Assembly (NCBI GenBank): GCA_003344405.1
Contig: NOWV01000110.1
Span: forward strand, 62,001 to 126,000
DNA length: 64,000 nt
Source of the DNA: Trichoplax sp. H2
Taxonomy: Eukaryota > Placozoa > Uniplacotomia > Trichoplacea
Direction of reading: 5' to 3'
In this document: one piece after another, positions 24,799-36,770 of the stretch
How the letters are laid out: the number at the start of each line of letters is the position of its first letter
How positions within the stretch are numbered: position 1 is the stretch's first letter
Program-made: the position numbers and the translations under genes
The notes under the pieces: model-generated
What the model was told of the DNA's origin: nothing
Database searches by the model: none
What the model saw: the letters and a program-made list of their open reading frames with translations, nothing else

Positions 24799-25239
24799 TT
24801 ATAGACATGAACATCGAACTGGAACAACTAGTGATAATATCAATTTTTTATCCGCTGAGGGCCAGCTCTTATCTGCGACATTATATTCAAATTCGATTCG
24901 CTGTTTTTGATTTGCTTCTTCACATTTTGCAACCACTTCAGGAGAACAGCCTGCATATTTACAATTTACATAGGAATATTGAAATGGTTGGCCAAACACT
25001 AGATCGGATGATACCTTTGGAGCCTTGAACAATTTTACTGTTTGACTAATATTGCATGATGAATTTAAGTTATCTTTTCTTAGCGATTTTTTATCTATTG
25101 CAGAAGTATGCTTGTAATCTTTCGTATTGTCGTTTTTTTTCAATGGATACCCATTCAAAAATCTTTCCTTCTCTACACTCTCATCGTGTATAAAAGGTCG
25201 AGGGCTACCATAGGGTAAGGCGATTAAAATAATCATCAT
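24799..25239 (-). CDS. Small secreted six-cysteine (cystine-knot-like) protein, copy A
   Basis: ATG at 25237-25239 gives 146 residues: a signal peptide (MMIILIALPYGS), a polar pro-region with a dibasic site (DKKSLRK), then six cysteines in the order C, CxxxxC (NCKYAGC), C, CxC (VPVRCSC), with a conserved Trp (DKSWPS) in between. This spacing and the final CxC recall growth-factor cystine knots such as neurotrophin or Spaetzle-type ligands, but I cannot assign a family. An open frame extends upstream to an AG at about 25279, so a 5' exon with another Met is possible. Compared with the paralog at 30355-30831 the C-terminus is cut short by TAATAA, although related codons (FKLMVNP) continue beyond. 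Confidence 0.7.
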   Translation of the reverse strand: MMIILIALPYGSPRPFIHDESVEKERFLNGYPLKKNDNTKDYKHTSAIDKKSLRKDNLNSSCNISQTVKLFKAPKVSSDLVFGQPFQYSYVNCKYAGCSPEVVAKCEEANQKQRIEFEYNVADKSWPSADKKLILSLVVPVRCSCL

Positions 25240-27937
25240 TACTGGGATTGTCAACAATTTTGCAATAATGGAGTGCACCTATATTTTTGAAGATCAAACA
25301 GGTCAAATAGTATATAACTTACTATTACAATAAAGTGAGGTTAATATCTATTAGAGCAAGCTAAGCTGGTTAAATAATTAAGCTATTGGAAAAAACTATG
25401 TATTTCCAATTATTCTCACCATTTTACTGCTTGATGTGATTGATGATGAGAATGAAACTAGGCTGAGAAATTGCAAGTTCAACGAGTCCAAATTGATTGC
25501 CACCTTTTTAGTTTGGATGCTACTGGTCCTGTTGGTGAACTAAATTTTGAAAGAGAATCAGCCCTTTTTATATTTTTCGCTTGCACTACAATTGCATGTT
25601 GAAATTATAATTGCCATAGCAAAGTTATGCTACATTATTTATTATTTTAATGATAAAACATAGAATTGAATAAATTAGGTAAAGAATTAGAAAAATCACC
25701 ATCCAATCGATCTATTAGAAGACTTTTTTCCCTGCTGAATCTTAAGGCGTCATGCTTGCATACTGTAAATAAATAACCATCTTTTGCATTACTGCTCAAC
25801 TATGCGCAAGTAAAGTACTATGTACTAGCAGTACTACTGAGTGAGTACTGAAATATTCTACTTAAAAAAACTGATATGCAATGTATCACCATCAGGTGGC
25901 TTGCATACTTATATAGATTCCACTTTAGGCAATAAACTGATTCAGGGAGTTGAGCTGAGCTTGTTGGAAGTTACCAAAATAAATAATGTGAATTCAGGAT
26001 TGCTGCTATTTGTTTAGTTAATGAATTTTGGTGTCTATAACACAGCATAATCTGTCCATACCCTATCCATTGTATAATGTGCTGCATGTTCTACATTAAG
26101 AATAGTATGAAATTGATCGTATTTTGATTTAAAATTGAGGAATAGGTATTACTGTTGAAGGTATCCTAATTATTTTAATCACTAGGGCGAATTACTGTCA
26201 ACCGATATTTTAATAGACTAAGCAATTGTGTTGATTTAAGTTGCCCCTGAATGGTTCGGAGACTATTCACCATAATTCTTCCTTTCCCCCGTCACTGTAA
26301 GTAGAACTTGCAACGTATCAGAGATTTTTCTTTCCCTGATGATTATCCACCCTCGTAGAAAGCTTTTCCCTTCATGGTCCTGATAAGCGTCTATGTTTTC
26401 CTTTTACTCTAGTGTACCAGTATTCATTCTTGGGAAAGATTCAAACTCCAACAGAAATAAACATGCTATGCATGTACCGTATGTAGTGATTTACAGAACT
26501 TCCACATTACTTTATAGATGCAAGGCTGTATTGGTCGCAGCTTATTTATTTTCTTTGAAGTCCTGATTCACAATCACTCAAATACGTTAACGATGAATTT
26601 ATATTTTGTAGGATAAGTCAGCAACCTGAAAATAATTAGATATACTTGTTTATAATAGAGTACCAAGCAGGTATTCGCCGAATATCATTACATTAGTGAC
26701 TTCTCCATGTATATAGTCGTCGCATAAATACCCAGTGAGTACAGCAATAATTTAGAAACACTTTGATATTGGATAGTTATTATTACAGCGAGCTTATAAA
26801 CATAGGTTACTACCCTTTAACGAGTAAGGGTATAATCTACGCCCTATTACAGTAAGCTAATCACTTAGTCTATTGACAAGAAAATTACATCTTGGTAAAA
26901 TCGTTTTATTTACATCGAAAGTTAAAATTCCGCTTACGACGCGATAAAGTACAGGTGCTCAATTTTCAGAGATGGTATTGTTTATATTCATAATCACGGC
27001 AAAAAGTTTTGCCATGTATTATGAATCGATTGATCAAGAGTAGCCTATGAAGCTTACCATTCACACTGTTGTCGTTTTACTTCTTTAACTTAAAAACTAT
27101 CCATACAGTACTGTAAAACTTTGTAATATAATCATAAACTATATCACTACGTTTGCAATAAAACCTGTTCTACTAACACGGCTCAGTATGTAAATTATAC
27201 AAAAAATTTATAATAATCAATTTTATTACTGTTGTTCTTGGATTGAGATGTTACTTAATAGCACTAAATGCTCTTAAAAGATGAGGGGGAAAGTTCTTAC
27301 GACATCAGATCTTAGGATAGAAGGACAGAGACCAATAGTGACCGGAAAATATAACTGCTTAAATATTTAGCTTACTTTATTTACAACATTAAAATTGCAA
27401 ACTTGATCTCTTAACATTTACAGAAATTAGTATGAGAAAGCAATCATGTAATTAGTATTCATTAAATTCTACGATGCTGCAATCAAGCTGAAATCAATAA
27501 ACTTAAATTAATTATGGTAAACATTACTCATATAGACTGGGTACTATTTCAGGTTCTATCTTACTTTACTTCTACGTAACCTGTTGGCAATAATAAATAA
27601 TCTAACAGGCTCATTACAACATTTAAATGACATTTGATACATGGCAGTAATTATATGATGATTGATAATGCCAATATTGATTAATTCCTCTTTAATAATA
27701 GTTTGAATTTAAGTGAATGTGATTATTACCCTTTCTCCTGAAAGGCTCCTTTGTACATGATCTTGATGCATGTCCATCTATCTCTAATTCTTTACTGTAC
27801 TGTAAATAGATTTATTTTTGAGGAAAAAAGCGAACTCCCACAAATAGATACCCCATAAATACATGTAGTGATTAACACATTTTCTGATCAATTTTTATAG
27901 ATCCAAGACTGTATTGGAGCCGGTTGTGTTTATTTTC
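25240..27937. other. Non-coding stretch within duplication copy A
   Basis: Upstream region of the secreted-protein gene followed by a unit (about 26330-26990) that recurs at 27730-28350, 32100-32700 and 33515-34030. In this copy the minus-strand coding-like segment near 26580-26660 is broken by stops and deletions. No intact gene is seen. Confidence 0.45.
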
Positions 27938-28165
27938 TTAAAGTTCGTATTGGAAATCGTTCAAATACTTTGCTATAAATCTCATTCCTTGTCTATAAGA
28001 TAGGTCAACAACCAAAAGATAACAAGATGAACTTGTATTTGATTGATTACCATGCCGATTTTCGTAAATGATCATGACGGTAACGACTTTTCGACGCCAA
28101 CCAATTATTGCATACATACCTAGCCAATAAAGTATTAATTTTAAAGACATTTTGATAAAGGACAT
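27938..28165 (-). CDS. Small unrecognised ORF, member of a four-copy unit
   Basis: 75 codons from ATG 28163-28165, with a hydrophobic start (MSLKLILYWLGMYAII) that could be a signal or membrane segment. The end VVDLSYRQGMRFIAKYL is preserved at the protein level in the copy at 33683-33772 (VELSYEIGMKFIAIYL), while the copies near 26600 and 32380 are disrupted. Conservation hints at coding. Splice structure and function are unknown. Confidence 0.3.
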   Translation of the reverse strand: MSFIKMSLKLILYWLGMYAIIGWRRKVVTVMIIYENRHGNQSNTSSSCYLLVVDLSYRQGMRFIAKYLNDFQYEL

Positions 28166-29369
28166 GGGTAGATACTATTCTAACGAGCTTATAACCGTGA
28201 GTTAGTATCCTTTCAACAGTAACTGGCTGGCTCTTAATCTACATTCTATTACAGTAAGCCAATTAACTCCATCTATTGACATGAGAATTGCACCCAGATA
28301 GAATAGCATTCATTCTTTGCATGATATTATGTCAAAGATTAAAAAGCGGCTTACCTCATGATAAATTTTGATACTCAATTTGACGGGAAAGGTCATGTCA
28401 TATCAAATTAATGATCATCGCAATCTTGTAATAACATATATTATAAATGAGTCGATTGAGGAAGGATTATCTATGAAAATTATTATTTGTACAGTAGCAG
28501 TTTCACTTCTTCAATTTATAAACTAGCCGTCAAGCGTAATGTTGTAAAATGCTATATAGGCTACATCGTTCAACCTAAATCGATTGTGTTCATGACAAAT
28601 AGATTGAGTCAAGAAATTAGGCAATTCTTCCTTGATGATCAAGATCACTATTTCTGTTCTCACTCCAGTATGAATATCGATTCTGGTATACTGTAGATAG
28701 TACGATCTATTTCAGGGATACATTTCTAATTTATTCAATCTAATACTAACCTTTTAAAATACGATCATGACTAACTGGCTAGAGTCATGCTCGTCGTCAG
28801 CAAGATACTCGACAACAGTCTAACTGTCTCGTCGTTCTCGGCCAACTGTAATGGAGTAGCGATTGCATTTAATATTTATAACATTGTTCGTAGCACTCAA
28901 TGTTGTTTTATGTGGTTTCTACAGATAGCGACTTTGGCAGATGCTAAAAGTTTTCTTCGATTTCTCTATTTGGAGATAGGATAGAACAGCTTATCGTTGG
29001 TAGTTATGCCCAAGAGAGAAAGGAGATATTCCCTAAGAGTTCATATATTGTCGTAGCTTTCAGAGGATTAATTAAGGGAGATTGCTTGCGATTGCAGCAC
29101 ATTGAAAGTCTTCCTACGGGTACTGATCGTTTAAAACTTCTCTAAAACCTTGCAGTATAGTGCAAATAGTTTTCAGCATTGTGATTTTGAAATTCTATTT
29201 TATTACTATAGCCTTATGTAGATACAGTACATCTTGCTAAAACTCCAAATCCGCAAGGTCACGAACACCGAATAAAGTAACTGTATGCAGCCCCTAAGAT
29301 AGCTTAGATTGTGATCCAAGCAAGATTGTATGAGAATAGCTTAAATTGCATCGTCAACGTTTGCCTGTT
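28166..29369. other. Non-coding end of duplication copy A
   Basis: Contains the shared block near 28784-28985, matching 34430-34650, and a fragment of the dispersed repeat at 29287-29342 (GCAGCCCCTAAGATAGCTTAG). Plus-strand open frames at 28487-28696 and 28787-28984 are not preserved as a whole in copy B. Only a short end (KSFLRFLYLEI versus KTFNRFLHLEI) is similar. Confidence 0.4.
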
Positions 29370-30007
29370 TTACGGTATTATTCTTTGTCTATTTTTAATA
29401 ATTTAATACCAGGGTTTATACAACTACAGTTTGACAATATGCATACAGTTAGGATACGATGAATCTTATTATTTAAATTTAAACTTTGGGTCCCTAAACT
29501 TAACAATTTGGCCAATTTTATTTTATTTGTGCTGATAGTACATACAGTAGTATAGCTAAAATGACACTGTAAGTCTGTTTCATCCTTCTTGATTTCTCCC
29601 TATAGTATGTGAGTAACTACCAATGATCTCCGTATCCTCAGAAAGTTACAGCAACCACTGGTCTTTATGCGATAAAAAGTGAACTTAAACTTTATTAAAA
29701 GTTGAGTCAATTTGTACTTCAATGGCACTATCCATTAGTTATCAATACTTAAAGATAGAAATATTAATTAACATAGTTATCGATTAAAAATATTACACGC
29801 GTAATATGTCAATTTTATGATATTATCAATAAATTCCAAGATAAAGCCTACTAGAAAACTGTATTAATCGGATACCATATTTTTCTATGTCTTACTTTCA
29901 CAACGACAACAAAATCAGTTATTACGGTAGAAATTCTTGTTTACTTAGTTGCTATAGATAATTAAATTATTCACAGTCGTGATATACAATACTGATAGTA
30001 GTCCAAC

Positions 30008-30083
30008 ATTGCATGATAAATTTAAATTCTGCAAAATTGGATGTAGCGCGGAAAAGCTTGCCAGGGCAAATAAGCGAAGTTAG
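30008..30083 (+). pseudogene. Possible fragment of the six-cysteine protein gene, opposite strand
   Basis: In the stretch present only in copy B, the plus strand encodes FCKIGCSAEKLARANKR before a stop, resembling CKYAGCSPEVVAKC and EEANQK of the neighbouring minus-strand genes, with gaps and one missing cysteine. It is short, so chance similarity remains possible. Confidence 0.25.
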
Positions 30084-30354
30084 TCTATGCCTATTAGATA
30101 TATAAATAGAAGTAGTACTTGATACATCTTTCTATAATCATGTCAACTTGAACAATATATAAGCTTAAACGGGATGTATATGACCCGAATATAATTTATA
30201 ATTAAGGGCAAAACGGCCACTAATATAAACAAGGGAAGGATACAAAAGTATTTTATCGTGGTACTAAATTTAATAATTCTTTATCTGATATTAATTTAAA
30301 CTTCTTCTATGGCAAGTTATGATCTTTGACTTATACAGCATAACAGAAAGTAAA

Positions 30355-30831
30355 TTACGGTTCTACTATCAATTTAAATTTTACTTCCTGTTGTATACAT
30401 GCACAATGGATTGGTACATATAATGAAAACACTGCTTTCTTATCCACTGAGGGCCAACTGTCATCTAAAACATCGTATTCAAACTCAATTCGCTGCTTCA
30501 TATTCGCTTTTTCACATTTTTCAATCATTTTAGGTGAACAGCCTGCATAATCACAGCTTGTATAGGCATATTGAGAAGGCCCACGAAGCGTAAAGTTGGA
30601 TAATACTTGTGGAGGTATGAATGCTTGTAGTTTCTCAGCGACAAAGCAAGTGAAACCAAAGTTGTCTGTTTCTAGCGATTTTTTAATCTTTGTGGATGTA
30701 TGCTTCAAACCTTTGGTGTTATCGATTTCTTTCACTGAATGCGAACCCAATTTTGTTTCCTTGCACATTGCATCTTCGGATTGAGAAGATCGTGCACTAC
30801 CATAGGGTAAGGCGATTAAAAGAATCATCAT
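30355..30831 (-). CDS. Small secreted six-cysteine (cystine-knot-like) protein, copy B
   Basis: ATG at 30829-30831 gives 158 residues. Signal peptide MMILLIALPYGSA, an acidic pro-region, a basic site (KIKKSLE), then the pattern C, CDYAGC, C, CxC (VPIHCAC) with DDSWPS before the last strand, followed by a C-terminal extension (VKFKLIVEP) missing from copy A. A seventh cysteine (AMCKE) lies near the N-terminus. YAGCSP, KQRIEFEY and SWPS are identical in both paralogs, marking the constrained core. Predicted extracellular ligand or surface-binding protein; the receptor is unknown. Minus strand, 5.6 kb from its paralog in the same orientation. Confidence 0.72.
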   Translation of the reverse strand: MMILLIALPYGSARSSQSEDAMCKETKLGSHSVKEIDNTKGLKHTSTKIKKSLETDNFGFTCFVAEKLQAFIPPQVLSNFTLRGPSQYAYTSCDYAGCSPKMIEKCEKANMKQRIEFEYDVLDDSWPSVDKKAVFSLYVPIHCACIQQEVKFKLIVEP

Positions 30832-33682
30832 TACTGGGATTATCAACAATTTTGAAATGGTGGAGCGTACCTATATTTTCAAAGACAAAGCAAAATCAGT
30901 TAATGTTTCTCATGCATTCCATTGACGTAAGTTAGCAATGAATTAAGCTAAATAAAGAATTGAGACTAATTATTTAAATTTTAAATGTTATAAACTCTTA
31001 AATGAAATGGTTAGTAATAAACTTACTATGTATGACAATAATACCAACAATTACTACCATTATTATTACAAGAAACTAAGACTAATATCTATTCGAGCTA
31101 GCTAAGCAGGTTAAGAATTTAAATTAAGAACAAAAAACAGTACATTCTAAATTATTCTCACCATTTTGCCACTTGATGTCAACGATAATTAGATTGAAAC
31201 TGACTTGAGAGATTAAAACTTTAACGAGTCCAAATTAATGATCGCCTTTTTAGTTTAGAAACTACCGGTGCTGGTGATGAATTGAATTTTGTAAGAAGAT
31301 CAGCCCTTTTTATGTTGTTCGCTTGCTCTCCAATTGTAAGTCGAGATGATGATCACTATGGCATAAATAAGCAGCATTGTTTATTATTTTAATATTATAA
31401 TGTAGCAATATTGCATAAATTACGCAAATTACTATAAAATCACCTTCTAAATGATTCCTAAGCAGATTTTTTCCCTTTTCGATGATTTAATGAGATCTGG
31501 TTATAGACTGTAAATAAATAATCATGGTCTACACTGCTATTCAGCTATGAGCAAGTAAAGGGTTGTAGCACCGCATTAGCAGCACTACTGTTTTAAAAGT
31601 CTATCGAGATATTCTTCCCTGAAAACAGATAGCTGCAGCATCACGAGCGGAAAGTTCGACTAGTGCTACTTACTTCATTTTGGGCGATAGTTCGATTCAT
31701 GAGGTTGAGCTGAGTTTATTCGAATTTATGCAAAATAATATGGATTCATTACAGGATTGTTGCTATTTGTTTACATAATGAATTGTGATGATGATTATGA
31801 TACAGTATTATCTGTCGATACCCTACTTTTTCACTGTATAAGATATTGCATATTCTACAGTAATGACTGAAGTATGTCTATCGTATTTTGATTTAAAATT
31901 GGGGGAGTTGATATTACTGTTGAAAGTATCCCAATTATTCTAACCACTATGTTGAATTACTGTCAGTCCATGTTTAATGGACAAAGCGTCTTTATTGAGT
32001 TGAACAGCCCCTGACGGATTCGAAGATTACTTGCCAAAGTGTATCCTTTTCCCTACGATTGTATGTTTAACTAGGAGTACACCAGGGATTTGTCTTTCCC
32101 TGATGATTACCCATCCTCCTGAAAGGATACTTCGTATATAGTTGTGATACACGTCCATTTATCTCTACTAAACTAATATACACGCATTCATCCTCGGGGA
32201 AGAATTCGAATCCCAAAAGAAATGGATACCCCATACATGCATGTCACGATAGACAGAATTTCTAGATTATTTTAGAGATCTAAGAATGTAAAGATGCCGG
32301 TTTTATTTATTTTCTTGAATTCCCAAAAGGTGAAAGCTCGAATATTTATGGATTAAATTCCTATTTTGTAGGATAGACTAACAACCTAAAGATAATTAGA
32401 TAAACGTAGATGTGGTTGATTGCTAAATCTATTTTCGTAGATAATCATTACAGTAATGAATTTTGGACTTTTCATGATCAATACATAAATAGCCAGCGAG
32501 TGTGATGTTAATTTTAAAGACACTTTGATATTGGATAGTTATTATCATAACGAGCATATAAACAAGAATCAATATCCTTCAACAACTAAAGGTCTAGCTC
32601 TTAGTCTACGTCCTACGGCAGTAAGCCAATCAACTCAATCTATTGGCAAGAAAACGATATCTAGACAGAATGATATTATTTACATGATATTATATCTAAA
32701 GTTAAAATTCAGCTTGCTTTATGATATAGGACCGACGCTAAATTTTAAGAGGATGATACTACTTGCTTTCATGGCCAAGGTAAATCTTGTAATACAAATT
32801 ATAAATGAATGGATTGAACTGGGGTTTACCTATGGAAGTCATTTATACAATTGCGATTTAATTTCTTCAATTTAAAAGCTGACTAGTGATGCAGTACTGT
32901 TAAAATGTTATAACGTTATCGTGGACAATGCCTTTGCATTTGTAATAAATCTGTTCTGCTAACTCTACCCAGCATGTGAGTTACACGAAGAATTTTATAT
33001 TAACCAATTATCTTTTTGATTCTCTAACGATTGAGATACTGCACTATGAAATAGTGTAACAAACTCTAACAGTCGAAGAAGAAAACTTCTTACAATAGAT
33101 CTTGAAAAGGGAGAACTAAGAATAAAAGCGTAAGAAATGCATATCTGCTTGAGTATTTAACCTACCTTATTTACAAGATAAAAATTAGTAACAAATCCCT
33201 CAATACTTTAAGAGCTACGTATAATGAAAACAATTCTATGATTAGTATTATATTTTTCAAAGTTCCAATCATTCAACTGAAGTTGTCATAAATATTATTG
33301 TACGGGTATGTACTTATAATCATCGGCTCTAGATTGGGTATTATATTCAAGTTCTACTTAGTTTACTCGACATAACCTGCTGATAAGAATAACTTTTCCA
33401 GCAGCTTTATTACAACATTGAAATGACATTTAATGATGGTAATTACACTATGATTTAGTCAATATCAATCGATTCTTCTTCAGTGATTGCTTTAAATCAA
33501 GCGAATCTGATGATTACCCTTCCTCATGAAAGGTGCTTGGTGGTATATGGTTACGATACACATCCATTCACTTCTATTACTCTACTATAGATGTACTAGC
33601 ATTCAATTTTTGGGGAAGATGGCGAAACCCAACAGAAATGAGCATGCTATGCATGCATATAGTGATTGACAGAATTTTTGTA
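30832..33682. other. Non-coding stretch within duplication copy B
   Basis: Counterpart of 25240-27937. Open frames, including plus 32525-32875, overlap the four-copy unit on the opposite strand and lack any domain. No supported gene. Confidence 0.4.
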
Positions 33683-33772
33683 TCACTTTATAGATCCTAA
33701 ACTAGATTCGCAATCACTCAAATATATTGCTATAAATTTCATTCCTATTTCGTAAGATAGCTCAACAAAGTC
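33683..33772 (-). CDS. Coding-like remnant matching the ORF at 27938-28165
   Basis: Thirty codons including the stop, reading DFVELSYEIGMKFIAIYL and on to a TGA. They align without gaps to the C-terminal end of the ORF in copy A. The upstream half of that ORF is disrupted here by a deletion. It may be a terminal exon or a relic. Confidence 0.25.
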   Translation of the reverse strand, partial: DFVELSYEIGMKFIAIYLSDCESSLGSIK

Positions 33773-36399
33773 AAGATAACGACCGTTCCATACTTTATAA
33801 TCATTACATAATTGGTCAGCGAGTGCCGAGAAATTTGAAGGCACTTTAATATTGGAAAGTTATTATTATAATGAGCTTATAACTATGGGTCATACAATAT
33901 CCATTAGCGATTAAAGAGCTTGCAGCTTAGTAAATGTCTTATTACAGTAAGCTAATTGACTCTGTTCTATTGGCCTAAAAACTCCATCCAGATAGACTAG
34001 TATTATGTGCTTGATATTACATCGAAGGAAATTTGAAGGGAAATATGATGTTATATTAATGATCATAGTGAAATCTTATAACAAGCATCATGAATCGATT
34101 GAACAGAGGTCACGTATGAAGATAATTATTCGTACAATTAAAGGTTTACTTCTTCAACTTCAAAACTAGCAGTTAAATATAATACTAGAAATGGTTATTA
34201 TATTGTAGGCTGTATCGTTTAGTCCAAATCGGTTGAATACATGACAAAATTATCCGATTGCAAAAATCAGGGTAATTCCACATCGATGTTCAAAACAAAT
34301 ATTTTTCCGCACTTTTAATATGAACAATAATTCTTGCGTAGATAGCACAATCCATTCGGGGGTACATTGCTGATAATTTATGCATTGTCGTATTAAAAAT
34401 GTGAAATGCTATCATGACTAATGTAGCTGGAGTCATGCTGTTCATCAGCAAGATACTCCACGGTGGTCTAATTGTCTCTTTGTTTCCGGTAAACTGCCAC
34501 GGGGAAACGGCTGCTTGTTGCTATTAATAATTAATCTATGTTTTTCGTGCCACTTAAAGCTGCAATTTCGCTTCTATATGGGGATTTAAAGCAGTAGCTT
34601 TGGTTGATACTAAAACTTTTAATCGATTTCTCCATTTGGAGATAAAATAGCACTTGGGATTGTTGGCAGCTATGCCTAATAAGGGAGAAGTGAGATTCCA
34701 GAAGAATTCAGATTTAATGGCATTCCATAGAATTAAGAAACATCCTAAGGGATTGAAGCATATTGAAAGTCTTCCTAAGGGTGTTGATCTTTAAAAAGCT
34801 TCTGTAATTTTGCAATATAGTGAAATTGTTTTCTACATTGTGTTTTTTGTCATTAGATTATATTTCTGCAGCCGAATGTGGATAGGATACATCGAGCTGA
34901 ATTTTTAAATATGCAAGGTTATGAGCACTGAACAAGGTAATTCTAACCTTAATTTAATAGAGTTCAATTATTCGTTATTCCTAGCACTCGTCCTTTTTAG
35001 ATTAGCAATAATTCTCTTATGTCAGAACTTTGGGTCAAATTAATACACTCTATTATAATTGCAATTTCAATAGAATTTCAATAGATAGTCTATATCCTAT
35101 ATGTCAAACTTAGTTATTCTTCAATTGTAGTTTTTTTCATCTGAACTCTCATAAATATTATTTAAATCGAAAATACAAAGTGATACGAAGTTAGGGTAAA
35201 AAACGGAAAGGCCAGTTTTCAGCTATGGCTGTTACTAAATTTTATTTTAAAGTTTTTATGTGGTAAAAGGTTTGCATTTTGCTACTGTTGACGAACTATA
35301 ATAAGCTAAAGTATTATAGAAATAGTAGATGTTGATAGGATCATCACGTTCAAATAAATAGGACCAGCTGTATCGTGAGCAAAATTAACTAACTAAAATA
35401 TCTGTTGAAATTAATATAAGAGATTCTATACTAATAGGGATGTATTATCCATTGTTAATGATTACAAGAACATTATCGATTAAAGGTTTATGAACAAGGT
35501 TATCAGTTATTTATGCCTTATTGGAAAACGTAGATAGTAATATGCGGTATATTGGTGTCAATAGAAGTCGCTACTGCACTAATTTGCAAGTTAATTTTAC
35601 TTATCAGACGATAAATGATGTTTTTGTCAATTGCATATAAAGTAAAATCTTTCTCTAATGGGTAGTTTTTATCCTTCGTTAAGATTGCACTCCCAATAAA
35701 TTGGAAGACAAGCTATTACTATTACTCCATGCTAAGATTTTCTTTGGATTTGAATTTTATTGCACCGGTCAATTTAATTTCCTAGCATAATGAACGAGTT
35801 ATTTACGTTATTTTCTGGGGAATATTTTCTAACTTTGATAAACCTTAGAAAAATTTTTGAATAGGCGGCCATAAACGTATACGAGTGTATATATATATAC
35901 ATACAATCTACAGGGCGATTCATTCTTTCAATTTGTCCTATAAATGAAGAGTTGTCTGTCATTCGTAATACCAATTTCATTATTGAGAAGTTAAAATAAA
36001 TAAAATTGTATGAAAAGCATATTCAAACGGTGTCAATATGCTATCATACAGCTCAGTTGGGTGAATTAAGATCATGCAAAGAGCTTAAATTAATTATATG
36101 CAATTCGGTCTTTGTGGACGAAGGGAACTAGTCATCTTAAGAATAATCAAGAGCCGAAAATACTAATATTTTCCAGTAGACTTTGTAACAAGGGCAAGAT
36201 CAAAACTGTAAAATTATTTGCTGTAGATTTTAAGCGGTATTCTCTCAGTATTAATTATTATTCACTTGGGAATACATAACAAGGTGAGAATAATCAAGTG
36301 TACAATATGGCTTTCATGGAATAGTTATTGTATCTCTCTGCCACAAATTGCTTGTAACAAAGACACTCAATCCAAAAGTTTAGAGTAAACACTCTGCGA

Positions 36400-36770
36400 T
36401 AATGTTGTAAATAGTGTTAGATATTACGATATATGTTACATTAGCCATTAGATAGAGCGTTAAGTATATGATTAGAATATCATGAATACCATCTGTATAA
36501 GTACTTACAATATGATGACCTGTATGTAGTCTTGTAATACCGTACATTATTATACTGTAAAAGGCGGACTGATAATTTATTATATATATATGTATATGTT
36601 GTAAAGTAAATAATAGCTATAATAGTTAGTAATTAGATGTAAGCTTAAAATGCCACGACGTAAAAAGGCAAAATGTGTAAACTGGAATATCTATAAATAC
36701 CCAGCGTTTTTAATAATAAAGGCAACATAACAGGTTCTTTATTTAGTCAACAGCAGGCTAAATTCATCTA
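36400..36770 (+). mobile_element. Possible solo LTR-like remnant
   Basis: A TATAAATAC motif near 36692 is followed within about 35 bases by AATAATAAAGG and a T-rich segment, the order expected of an LTR promoter and polyadenylation region. Ends and target-site duplications are not resolved. Confidence 0.2.

Larger units (their letters stand above)
23890..29280. repeat. Tandem segmental duplication, copy A
   Basis: Collinear with 29370-34940 (copy B) over its whole length, with many indels. Landmarks: CAGTTTGA-AATATGCAT- (23943 and 29426), ATGACCCG-ATATAAT (24572 and 30180), the secreted-protein gene (24799 and 30355), a repeated block with AATCTAC/TAGTCTAC---CCTA--ACAGTAAGC (about 26830 and 32600, and again at 28230 and 33930), and AGTCATGCT---CATCAGCAAGATACT (about 28784 and 34430). 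It holds one gene and non-coding or decayed sequence. Confidence 0.7.
29370..34940. repeat. Tandem segmental duplication, copy B
   Basis: The second, collinear copy of 23890-29280. It differs by many substitutions and indels, including an extra stretch of about 180 bases at 29990-30170, so the duplication is old. It contains the paralogous secreted-protein gene at 30355-30831. Confidence 0.7.

Noticed and set aside
32190-32220. A GAATTCGAATCCC stretch resembling a tRNA T-loop
   Set aside because: No matching acceptor, D or anticodon arms around it; I saw no tRNA anywhere in the window.
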